From positions 1-38,628 of the IMG/VR virus record IMGVR_UViG_3300049729_000081: DNA of 38,628 nt; one strand, given 5' to 3'. The DNA is from a virus. Each line of letters begins with the position of its first letter. Within the stretch, counting starts at the first letter, position 1. The notes beneath the pieces were generated by a model. The model was not told where the DNA came from. It ran no database searches and saw nothing but the letters and a program-made list of their open reading frames with translations. The position numbers and the translations under genes were made by a program. Shown here in pieces: positions 16,129 through 22,529 of this stretch.

Positions 16129-18270
16129 TCAGGAATTCCCGGGTAGGATTGGCGCTATCTGATCTCCAGGTTCATTATATTCGGGAGGCTGCGCAGCCTG
16201 GGCGACGGCCGCCTTGTGGACCTCCATGTCCTTGCCCAGAACATGCTTCTGGATGTTGATGATTGCTTCGTGATGCTGCTGGTTGTGCAGCTTCAATTCC
16301 TCGACCTGGGCCTGGAGCAGGGTCTTATTGCTGTCGTGCTGCATCTGGGCCGCGCTGCGCCTGATTTCCGTGTCGTTGTCGAGTTGGGCAATCGCAAGCT
16401 TGGTCTTTTCGCTGGCCTGCACCTTGTCCGCAAGCTGGGTCTCAAGCTGAAGCTGCTGTGTGAGTTTCTGGCACATGGCCTGATACTCGGAAAGCTGCTG
16501 CTGGAGGGCCTGCGGGTCGGGGCCTTTCTTCGGGGGCTGGAGGTTGGCCGGCAGGGCCTTCTCAAGTCGTTCAGCAAGAGGCTTGGCAATCGGGGAGTCC
16601 AGAAGCGATGCGAGGATGTCCCCGGCGAGGCCCATGAGTTGGGGGTCCTTCGACGCGAGCTGGAACAGGATGTCCCGCTCCTGCTCGCGCTGCGTCTGGT
16701 AGCTCGGGCCAGATTCCACGACCAGACCGTATTCACCAGTCGTCAGGTCGTAGATTTTCTTGATGCCTTCTTCGTTGGCCTCGTTGATCTCGTCCTCGGC
16801 GCCGGTCCCGTTGATGGTGACCAGGCTATTTTTCTTGTCGATGGACATGATCGCCATGACCTGCTTCTCTTTCAGCACCTTGGGGATCAGGTCCACAATC
16901 TGCCTGGAGCTGGCACGGATGGCCCTGGTCAGGTTGTCGCTGAAATGGTAATTGGCGATGCTGCCGGCCTTCTGGATGGCCTTGATGGCCAGGCCAGACT
17001 GGTCGTTGGCCATCTTGTTGCCCATGGTGGGGTCAAACATCGAGTTGGTGGCCTTGATGTCATTCTCGATGCTATTGGACACCTCTAACATGCCTTGGAT
17101 GGGCGCTTCCTGGATGTTCCGGGTTGGCGCAGCCAGGGGGTTATTCATGTCATCGTATGATTCATAGGTCAAATATGCCTTATTGGTCATATTGGCCTCT
17201 GCCCAATCGTCTTTCATGTCGCCGACGAACCCAGCCGGCCCGATCCAGGGGGTTTTGGGCGCCGCTGCGATCATTTCGATGATGCTGGTCTTCACCACGT
17301 TGAGCATCATCTGCTCTTCTTTGCTGTTCCTGACCAGGCCGGCATAGATGCGCTGGCCGGCAACCATCAGGGGGTCACCGAACACCGGTATAATGGGGAT
17401 GCTGGAGCCCACCCACTCGGTTTCCTCCAGTATCTCGATGCCATTGATCTTATACCACTTGATTTTGGGCACGACACAGGACCGTTCGTCGTCAATATAC
17501 TGCACTTCGCCAGCGTCCAGTTCGTCCTTATACTTCACTTCGCCGGTATGGCTCAGGTGGACGAGCGTCCGGGTCTCGTATTCCTTGACAAAATACTCCG
17601 CGACGACACAGGCCCGCTTTTCAGTGTCAAACCAGTCAGGAAGCCGGTTATTGAGCCCAAGCCACCCCTGGTAATCGCGGCCAGCCATCTCCGAGTCTTT
17701 ATACTCGCGCTTATACTGGTCCTCGGTCACATAGTTGATGATGAAGGCATACTCGATATCGCTGCCGTCCAGCGCCTTATACGTGGGGTCGATGAACACC
17801 TGAAACGGATTGTTGATCGAGTCGATACGGATTCTCTGATTGAACGACTTCTCTTTGTATTCGGTCAGAATGCGCCAGAAGCCTATGCCAGAGCGCACAG
17901 CCCACTCGAACGCTTCGTCATAGGCCATATCCGCGCTCGATTCAGTCTCAATCTGGCGGATGATGCCTTCCATGACGTTCGCGGTGTCCTCGTTTGCCGC
18001 GTTGTTCGTGGGGTGGATTGAGGCCGCAGGGCGGTTCTCGCGTTGGGCGTTGGTAATCTGCTTGACTTGTGCGTTGAGTCGATCAGCCGCCAAAGTCGGC
18101 CTCCCCAACCGCTGGTCTCGCACGCCCTGGGGCCATTGGTTATCGGGAGAACAGAAGTCAACGTCAGCCTGGCTGAGTTGATACTGCTTCTCCCATGCTT
18201 TCTTGGCTGCGCGGAATCGTTCTTGGGTTTCGTCCATAAAGGACCTGGACTCAGACTCGCCTTCCGACAT
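16129..18270 (-). CDS. Portal protein, P22 gp1-like
   Basis: A 713-residue protein; P22 portal is 725. Family features (PF16510): RFRAAKKAWEKQY near residue 18, then DNQWPQGVRDQRLGRPTL, NRPAASIHPTNN, and a long C-terminal coiled-coil barrel helix (about 590-690, with ADKVQASEKTKLAIAQLDND). It forms the 12-subunit ring through which DNA is packed by the terminase and to which gp4 and gp10 bind. The ATG at 18270 lies 16 bases after late promoter E, with GAGG in the leader. Confidence 0.9.
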   Translation of the reverse strand: MSEGESESRSFMDETQERFRAAKKAWEKQYQLSQADVDFCSPDNQWPQGVRDQRLGRPTLAADRLNAQVKQITNAQRENRPAASIHPTNNAANEDTANVMEGIIRQIETESSADMAYDEAFEWAVRSGIGFWRILTEYKEKSFNQRIRIDSINNPFQVFIDPTYKALDGSDIEYAFIINYVTEDQYKREYKDSEMAGRDYQGWLGLNNRLPDWFDTEKRACVVAEYFVKEYETRTLVHLSHTGEVKYKDELDAGEVQYIDDERSCVVPKIKWYKINGIEILEETEWVGSSIPIIPVFGDPLMVAGQRIYAGLVRNSKEEQMMLNVVKTSIIEMIAAAPKTPWIGPAGFVGDMKDDWAEANMTNKAYLTYESYDDMNNPLAAPTRNIQEAPIQGMLEVSNSIENDIKATNSMFDPTMGNKMANDQSGLAIKAIQKAGSIANYHFSDNLTRAIRASSRQIVDLIPKVLKEKQVMAIMSIDKKNSLVTINGTGAEDEINEANEEGIKKIYDLTTGEYGLVVESGPSYQTQREQERDILFQLASKDPQLMGLAGDILASLLDSPIAKPLAERLEKALPANLQPPKKGPDPQALQQQLSEYQAMCQKLTQQLQLETQLADKVQASEKTKLAIAQLDNDTEIRRSAAQMQHDSNKTLLQAQVEELKLHNQQHHEAIINIQKHVLGKDMEVHKAAVAQAAQPPEYNEPGDQIAPILPGNS

Positions 18271-18286
18271 ATTGACCTACCTCAAT

Positions 18287-18296
18287 TATATTATAG
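18287..18296 (-). promoter_or_regulatory. Late promoter E (CTATAATATA)
   Basis: The minus strand reads TACCTATAATATAATTGAGG, 16 bases before the portal start. The bases 17 upstream are TGTGTC, so no -35 box. It is needed to reach portal because the antisense cassette at 18311-19257 separates portal from the terminase genes. Confidence 0.6.
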
Positions 18297-18310
18297 GTAA
18301 ACATTTTCCC

Positions 18311-18339
18311 TTGACACAGTATGTGGGCTGACCGATGAT
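18311..18339 (+). promoter_or_regulatory. Sigma70-type promoter of the antisense cassette
   Basis: A perfect TTGACA (18311-18316), a 17-base spacer, and GATGAT (18334-18339; four of six matches to TATAAT). Start of transcription would be near 18346. It points rightward, against all surrounding late genes, and differs from the late promoters in having a clear -35 box. Confidence 0.5.
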
Positions 18340-18351
18340 TACCCCGTTGGA

Positions 18352-18446
18352 GTTGAGCCCAACCTTATCCCTCACATCTCGCCATCCTGCCTATCCGTCC
18401 AGTTTGCCCATTCATTGGGGCTCAACCAAACAGGAGATAGGCAGGA
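18352..18446 (+). promoter_or_regulatory. Leader with two interlocking stems (pseudoknot-like)
   Basis: Four segments are complementary in the order A-B-A'-B': GTTGAGCCC (18352-18360) with GGGCTCAAC (18418-18426), 9 bp, and TCCTGCCTATC (18385-18395) with GATAGGCAGGA (18436-18446), 11 bp. All pairs are exact. This crossing order allows an H-type pseudoknot or two exclusive folds. Segment B' lies next to the ribosome site of the gene at 18462. It could be a translation switch; no known riboswitch class is recognised. Confidence 0.5.
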
Positions 18447-18461
18447 CCTTTGGAGTCCACC

Positions 18462-18869
18462 GTGGAAATCACCATCAAAGAACTGCGCCAAGTCATTGGG
18501 CTGGCCGATAGTGAAGCCGTTTTCGCCGCCCTGAATGCCAGCGAATTCCCCAGCGTAAAGGAACTCAAGGACGCATACGAAGAAAAACAAGCGGAACCAG
18601 CAGCTAAGCCACGGACCCCGTTCGAGGTCGGGAAGGCCTACCTCATCCGCACCGTGACCATGGCATGGACCGGGCGCGTGACCGCCATCTATCCCGAATT
18701 CCTCACCATGGAAGACGGCGCCTGGATCGCTGATACCGGCCGCTATCATGAGGCCATCGCGCAAGGCGTGTTCAGCGAGGTCGAGCCGGCCGGCAATGTC
18801 ATCATCGGAATCGGGTCCATCGTGGACGCCATCGAATGGAAGCACGATCTCCCCATGAAGGCCAAGTGA
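18462..18869 (+). CDS. Conserved-type phage protein of unknown function, antisense to late genes
   Basis: A 135-residue protein. The C-terminal half has a pattern I recognise from many phages: YLIRTVTMAWTGRVTAI, then MEDGAWIADTGRYHEA, FSEVEP, and GSIVDAIEWKHDLP. The N-terminal 45 residues are helical (TIKELRQVIGLADSEAV). No function is known for the family. I chose GTG at 18462 because GGAG lies 7 bases upstream; a TTG at 18450 is an in-frame alternative. It is the only plus-strand gene within 25 kb of minus-strand genes and has its own promoter, leader and terminator, so it behaves as an independent cassette. Its stop overlaps the next ATG as TGATG. Confidence 0.8.
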   Translation: MEITIKELRQVIGLADSEAVFAALNASEFPSVKELKDAYEEKQAEPAAKPRTPFEVGKAYLIRTVTMAWTGRVTAIYPEFLTMEDGAWIADTGRYHEAIAQGVFSEVEPAGNVIIGIGSIVDAIEWKHDLPMKAK

Positions 18870-19081
18870 TGAACGCCGCAGTGAGAAGGACCGGGTATGT
18901 AATGGTGCGGTCGCGGTCGGGGTCGCGGTCGTGGTCGCGGTCGGGGTCGCGGTCGTGGTCGCGGTCGGGGTCGCGGTCGGGGTCGTGGTCGCGGTCGCGG
19001 TCGGGGTCGCGGTCGTGGTCGGGGTCGGGGTCGTGGTCGTGGTCGCGGTCGCGGTCGGGGTCGGGGTCGGGGTCGTGGTAG
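18869..19081 (+). CDS. Possible coupled Ser-(Arg/Gly/Trp) dipeptide-repeat peptide
   Basis: The ATG at 18869 overlaps the stop of the preceding gene (TGATG). After MNAAVRRTGYVMV the frame becomes a run of Ser alternating with Arg, Gly or Trp, 70 residues in all, ending at a TAG created by the only irregular repeat unit (GGTAGT at 19077). Without that substitution it would run to 19213. Whether it is translated is uncertain. I recall related phages having a dipeptide-repeat ORF at this same place, which favours a real product, but I cannot verify that here. Confidence 0.35.
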   Translation: MNAAVRRTGYVMVRSRSGSRSWSRSGSRSWSRSGSRSGSWSRSRSGSRSWSGSGSWSWSRSRSGSGSGSW

Positions 19082-19208
19082 TGGTCGGGGTCGGGGTCGG
19101 GGTCGTGGTCGTGGTCGCGGTCGCGGTCGGGGTCGGGGTCGGGGTCGTGGTCGTGGTCGGGGTCGGGGTCGGGGTCGTGGTCGTGGTCGCGGTCGCGGTC
19201 GGGGTCGC
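18909..19208 (+). repeat. Hexanucleotide array, 50 units of GGTCGN
   Basis: Exactly 50 units stay in phase with no indel. 49 are GGTCGN with N being C, G or T; one is GGTAGT (19077). Only the sixth base varies. From about 19020 the varying bases form a higher-order pattern (three G, two T, then two C or none). In the frame of the upstream gene the unit reads CGN-GGT, Arg-Gly, with the variable base silent. GGGG runs may also allow G-quadruplexes. Confidence 0.95.
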
Positions 19209-19234
19209 TCTAAGCAAAAACAGGGAATACAAGG

Positions 19235-19257
19235 TGCCCCATTCGTGGGGCATTTTA
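19235..19257 (+). terminator. Intrinsic terminator closing the antisense cassette
   Basis: TGCCCC (19235-19240), a 6-base loop, GGGGCA (19247-19252), then TTTT. On the plus strand it ends the promoter-gene-repeat unit before it can run into the terminase gene. The last bases overlap the terminase stop codon. Confidence 0.7.
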
Positions 19258-20589
19258 TGTCATCCAGGCGTTTGGGCTGGACCGGCGCGGCCTATCGTCG
19301 GCAGGTTTCTTGGGTGCCTTGGTTAGCGCGGGGAAAAGCTCGGTAAGCAACCAGACCAAAGCATCTGCCCGGTTGGGTGATCCCTGACCCAGATACCCAT
19401 TGGTGGTGAACCCGGCCAGCTCTTCTTCCATCTCGGGGAAATACCCTACGTGCGATACCTTCCCGCTTTCGTAGAGGGCGCTGATTGGCTCGGCCCGCAC
19501 TACCTTGCCACGGCTCGCGCTCACAGCCTTGTAGTGCGTTCTGGGCCGCGCCGTCTGAATAGTAAATCGGACCATCTCCCCGCCGAAATTGGACTCACCG
19601 ATGATAGCGTCTGCTTCATGGCGGTCGAAGGCGCTGGTGGCCACCTTTCCCCATGTCGCCGGACCGGCCTTGACGGTTAGATCCTCCAGGATATAGGCCC
19701 GCCCATCCGTGCCGAGTCCACCCACCATGATACCGATGGCGTCGTTATCCGCATTGTCGGTATCACCGGCTCCACTTGGGTCCACGGCGACAAGCACACG
19801 CACCAAGTCAGGGATCTCGCTGCCTGTGACGCGCCATTTGTCGATGTCCGTCTCATTAAACAAGGAATTCGGGTTTTCGTCAGACCATTCCCCCCGAAGG
19901 AACCTTTTCTGTTGTCTCGCGCCGAGACCATTCAAAGTCTTGATGTAGGTATCGGAAAGATTCACCAGGTTATCCGCTGGGTTCATCTGGAAATAGGCGT
20001 AATCATCCGGTGATTCCAGTTTTACTTTGGTATCAGGGTCTAGGTGCTGGTGGAACATCTTATAGCCCCAGTGACCCTTGCCTGTGGGGTTCAGATCGTA
20101 ATACATCCGAACAGGCATGGGCCGCTTTACGCCGTCGATCTCCTGGTCCACCTTCTGCGCCAGGCGGGTCACGGCCATATTCCGGGACTCAAAGGGAATC
20201 TGACTGATTTCATTGAGATAGATGGTCACGAACTCACGGCCGAGGATCTTTTCCACCCGGGCCTTGTCATCCAGTCCACCGAACCATATCTCCGAGCCAT
20301 TGGGCAGCAGAGCCATCCAGTCCGTCTTGTTCAGGTCGTAGGGCACATCCGGGAAGCACGTGGCCATGACCTTCGGAAACGTGTCCTGGATGATGCTAGC
20401 CTTCACATGGCTGAACCGGAACCGCAGAATGCAGTGCCGGCTATTCTTCGCCTTGATGGCTCGCATAACCACGGCACGGACCAGAAGGTAGGTTTTGCCA
20501 GAGCGCGATCCGCCCTCAAGCATGATATGGGTGGCATTGCTAGCGAGGACCTTCTGCTGCGCCTTGGTCTGGGCCGGAGTGAGGCTCAC
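19255..20589 (-). CDS. Terminase large subunit
   Basis: A 444-residue packaging motor. The ATPase domain has Walker A GGSRSGKT (residues 26-33) and a hydrophobic strand ending in the acidic pair of FVTIYLNEIS (about 117-126). The nuclease domain has VAVDPSGAGDTDNADNDAIG (about 268-287) carrying the metal-binding Asp residues. It resembles phage terminases of the Terminase_6/PBSX type. It acts with the upstream small subunit (ATGA overlap) to cut concatemers and pump DNA through the portal. Unlike P22, the gene is separated from portal by an antisense cassette. Confidence 0.9.
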   Translation of the reverse strand: MSLTPAQTKAQQKVLASNATHIMLEGGSRSGKTYLLVRAVVMRAIKAKNSRHCILRFRFSHVKASIIQDTFPKVMATCFPDVPYDLNKTDWMALLPNGSEIWFGGLDDKARVEKILGREFVTIYLNEISQIPFESRNMAVTRLAQKVDQEIDGVKRPMPVRMYYDLNPTGKGHWGYKMFHQHLDPDTKVKLESPDDYAYFQMNPADNLVNLSDTYIKTLNGLGARQQKRFLRGEWSDENPNSLFNETDIDKWRVTGSEIPDLVRVLVAVDPSGAGDTDNADNDAIGIMVGGLGTDGRAYILEDLTVKAGPATWGKVATSAFDRHEADAIIGESNFGGEMVRFTIQTARPRTHYKAVSASRGKVVRAEPISALYESGKVSHVGYFPEMEEELAGFTTNGYLGQGSPNRADALVWLLTELFPALTKAPKKPADDRPRRSSPNAWMT

Positions 20590-20903
20590 AGGAGTTCATC
20601 CTCTGGGGTTGACCGCACAATCAGCGCGCCGCCGTCCCTACCCGTTAGCTCAGTCCTAGCCAGCTTGGGGACACCGAATTCCAGCAAGGCTGTGAACGCT
20701 GCGAGTGCCCCCTTGGGGTCCGTCTCGGCGACTGCCTCAAGCCATCCCTGCACCGAGGGGGCATTACCGTCCAGCAGTTCTTGAATGACTTCCCTGGCTT
20801 TGGTTGTCACTTTGTTAGGTTTGCCCTTCCTTGAACCCCCACTATTTGCCACTTTGGGAGTCCCTTTGGGGGGTCCTGGCCTTTTTCGATTGCTGGAGTC
20901 CAA
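20586..20903 (-). CDS. Terminase small subunit (probable)
   Basis: A 105-residue protein starting with TTG (AGGAG 6 bases upstream). The N-terminus has a Gly/Pro/Lys-rich GPPKGTPK...GGSRKGKPNKVTTKAREVI motif typical of many small terminase-like proteins, followed by helices. Its stop overlaps the start of the large terminase. It would recognise the packaging site. It is the first gene of the late region, behind promoter F and a 40-base leader similar to that of scaffold. Confidence 0.75.
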   Translation of the reverse strand: MDSSNRKRPGPPKGTPKVANSGGSRKGKPNKVTTKAREVIQELLDGNAPSVQGWLEAVAETDPKGALAAFTALLEFGVPKLARTELTGRDGGALIVRSTPEDELL

Positions 20904-20943
20904 CGCTCGCTCCTCAGTGTTTTTAGTGGGTCACAGTCCCATA

Positions 20944-20953
20944 TATATTATAG
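20944..20953 (-). promoter_or_regulatory. Late promoter F (CTATAATATA) with extended leader
   Basis: The minus strand reads GATCTATAATATATATGGG, followed by ACTGTGACCC, 40 bases before the TerS start. The TAA stop of the sigma-like gene lies inside it. Its extended leader matches that of promoter D almost base for base. A weak TAGACG lies 18 bases upstream. Confidence 0.6.
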
Positions 20954-21271
20954 ATCGCCGAACATACTAGCGTCTAGTTGATCTAGCCTGCTGGTATACC
21001 GCAGGTCCCGTCGATTATACGTCTTCCGGGCGAATATGAGGTATGTGTTGATCCAGCTCCAGAGCTTGACGCCCTTGGCTGGGTCGTATCGGTGGATCGC
21101 GAGGACCAAATGCAGGTAGTATTCCGACTCCAGGTCTTCCGGGTCGCGCACGGTTGATTCAGGCATCTTCATGCGGGCCACCACGCAGGGCATGGCGTAT
21201 TCAATGCAGGCGTCGATCCCTACGCCCTTCAGGATGGCTTGTGCGGTGGCCTCATTAAAGTAGCAGGCCAT
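20948..21271 (-). CDS. Minimal sigma factor (region 2 only), candidate late-gene sigma
   Basis: A 107-residue protein. Residues 43-64 (DPEDLESEYYLHLVLAIHRYDP) match sigma region 2.2, the clamp that binds the RNA polymerase beta' subunit. Residues 67-88 (GVKLWSWINTYLIFARKTYNRR) match regions 2.3-2.4, with aromatic W71, W73, Y77 and F80 where sigma factors melt and read the -10 element. There is no room for regions 3 or 4, so a -35 box could not be read. T4 gp55 (185 residues) is a comparable late sigma that recognises TATAAATA. The gene is the last of the early leftward operon, and its stop codon lies in late promoter F. Family call from motif; role inferred. Confidence 0.7.
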   Translation of the reverse strand: MACYFNEATAQAILKGVGIDACIEYAMPCVVARMKMPESTVRDPEDLESEYYLHLVLAIHRYDPAKGVKLWSWINTYLIFARKTYNRRDLRYTSRLDQLDASMFGDL

Positions 21272-21627
21272 CAGAAGTGTATCCTACAGCCGACTGCCGC
21301 GTTGCGCTGGTTGACGACGATCTCAAACCCGATGGTTGCGCCCTGCCATGCGTTGCGATAGGGTCCCGGCAGCACCATGGAGATCAGCGGGTGCGCGATG
21401 AGCCAGCCGGCGAAATACATATTCAGGTTGGCTCGCTTCGGGTGGGCGCCCATGATCTTCTGGTCGATCCCACAGATGGACGGCGCGTTGGTCATCTGTG
21501 CCCATTCGCCGGCCAATCCCGCCTCGCTGGCTACCTCCAGGATGGTGTCGGTGGTGGTCCATTGGGTGGATGCCGCGAGGGGCAGGCAGGCTATGGCTAG
21601 GATGAATAGGAGGTATCTCATCATCAT
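21271..21627 (-). CDS. Exported or membrane small phage protein
   Basis: A 118-residue protein (from the first of three consecutive ATGs at 21627). The N-terminus is a signal peptide or membrane anchor (MRYLLFILAIACLPLAAS), followed by TQWTTTDTILEVASEAG, MGAHPKRANLNMYFAGWL and a hydrophobic LISMVLPGPYR segment. This W-T-x-x-D-T...HP...N-x-YF pattern occurs in small phage proteins of unknown function, often near DNA metabolism genes. The starts overlap the stop of the zinc-ribbon gene. It may be an envelope-acting or superinfection-related protein; that is inference. Confidence 0.6.
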   Translation of the reverse strand: MMMRYLLFILAIACLPLAASTQWTTTDTILEVASEAGLAGEWAQMTNAPSICGIDQKIMGAHPKRANLNMYFAGWLIAHPLISMVLPGPYRNAWQGATIGFEIVVNQRNAAVGCRIHF

Positions 21628-21857
21628 AGCCGAATCGACGTGTTGCCGTGCCCAGCAGCGCACTTGGCCCGCTCGGCGTCGATCATGTCGATTGCGCGAG
21701 CGTTGCCCATGTAAACCGCACTGGGGGCGTGGATCTGGCGCCTGAACGATTCCTTCCCGCACGCCGGGCAGTCGCGGAATTCGGAGTTCTGCCCCTGGGA
21801 TTCGATCAGGTCATTGTCGGAGTGGCCGCAGAGGATGCAAACCCTGTCATTTAGCAC
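21624..21857 (-). CDS. Zinc-ribbon mini-protein
   Basis: A 77-residue protein with CILCGHSDNDLI and FRDCPACGKESF: two CxxC pairs 22 residues apart, forming a probable zinc ribbon. The C-terminal part is helical (ARAIDMIDAERAKCAAG). I use the GTG at 21857 because GGGGG lies 6 bases upstream; an ATG at 21887 would lengthen the overlap with ninB. Possible nucleic-acid or polymerase binding. Position next to the sigma-like gene makes a transcription role conceivable but unproven. Confidence 0.6.
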   Translation of the reverse strand: MLNDRVCILCGHSDNDLIESQGQNSEFRDCPACGKESFRRQIHAPSAVYMGNARAIDMIDAERAKCAAGHGNTSIRL

Positions 21858-22269
21858 GATATGCCCCCATGGGTTCCGCATCCTCAATCAAGGTGATTCC
21901 GAGTTCCGATGCCGCGAATTGTTCTACCCTCATAGTATACGCTGAAAATTCCGAAATGTTTAACTTTGCGCTACTTTCTGACATTGTTTGGCCGTTCGGC
22001 ATGTCGATGCAGCCGATAAACCGGCGTTTGAAAAGTTCATGCCATACCTCGGCCGAGTATTGCCGGCCCTCTACCCAGCCTTCTTCGGCCACCTGGTTGA
22101 GCAGGCGCCAGTAATACCGATTCGCTTGGCTGGATCGCTTCGCCTTGGCATCAGTGATCTCCACATGCATTGGAGCACCGCGCTGGGCCATCGACCCCCA
22201 GTTGGATTGGATGAACTGGCTCAAAAATGACGCGTGGCGTCCTTCAAGGATGTTAAAGCTACGTCTCAC
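21847..22269 (-). CDS. ninB: NinB-family recombination mediator
   Basis: A 140-residue protein matching NinB / lambda Orf (PF05772): RSSQANRYYWRLLNQVAEEGW (about 46-66), YSAEVWHELFKRRF, SAKLNISEFSAYTMRVEQFAASELG. In lambda this protein binds single-stranded DNA and SSB and can replace RecFOR in loading recombinases. It sits downstream of the helicase gene in a chain of overlapping reading frames (ATGA with its upstream neighbour), so it belongs to the replication-recombination operon. Confidence 0.9.
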   Translation of the reverse strand: MRRSFNILEGRHASFLSQFIQSNWGSMAQRGAPMHVEITDAKAKRSSQANRYYWRLLNQVAEEGWVEGRQYSAEVWHELFKRRFIGCIDMPNGQTMSESSAKLNISEFSAYTMRVEQFAASELGITLIEDAEPMGAYRAK

Positions 22270-22529
22270 CGGATTACCTCCTTCCGCGTCTCCTGGGCCT
22301 TGCTACCTCGTCGTAGCGCCCATTCCTTGCCCATCTTCTCGGTGACATCCATGATGGCCCACTCGATAAACCTGGGGATGCCCAGCTCGTGGAGTTCCAT
22401 CGAGCCGGATTTGCGGTAGTAGAGCAGGTGGTTTCTCCGGTCGATCCGCACGATTTCCCGGGTGGGGCCGCCCGTGCCGAGAAACACGCATCCCTGCTCC
22501 AGGTCGACAGGCTTGATCTTCATGCTCAT
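22266..22529 (-). CDS. Small protein of unknown function
   Basis: An 87-residue protein, beginning MSMKIKPVDLEQGCVFLGTGG. A compact beta-rich first half (REIVRIDRRNHLLYYRKSG) is followed by a helical, charged end. It overlaps both neighbours (TAATG with the helicase, ATGA with ninB). GGAGG lies 10 bases upstream. Function not recognised. Confidence 0.65.
   Translation of the reverse strand: MSMKIKPVDLEQGCVFLGTGGPTREIVRIDRRNHLLYYRKSGSMELHELGIPRFIEWAIMDVTEKMGKEWALRRGSKAQETRKEVIR

Noticed and set aside
18909-19081. Diversity-generating retroelement target
   Set aside because: The array varies at one base in a regular way, but there is no reverse transcriptase or template repeat in the genome.
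18372-19253. Minus-strand 293-codon frame with a Thr-Pro/Ala-rich stretch
   Set aside because: It is the complement of the hexanucleotide array plus the antisense of the gene at 18462; no ribosome site, and its second half has no natural composition.
18931-19326. Val-Ala/Gly/Val repeat frame on the plus strand
   Set aside because: Produced by the hexanucleotide array in a third frame, runs through the terminator into antisense of terminase, and has no ribosome site.
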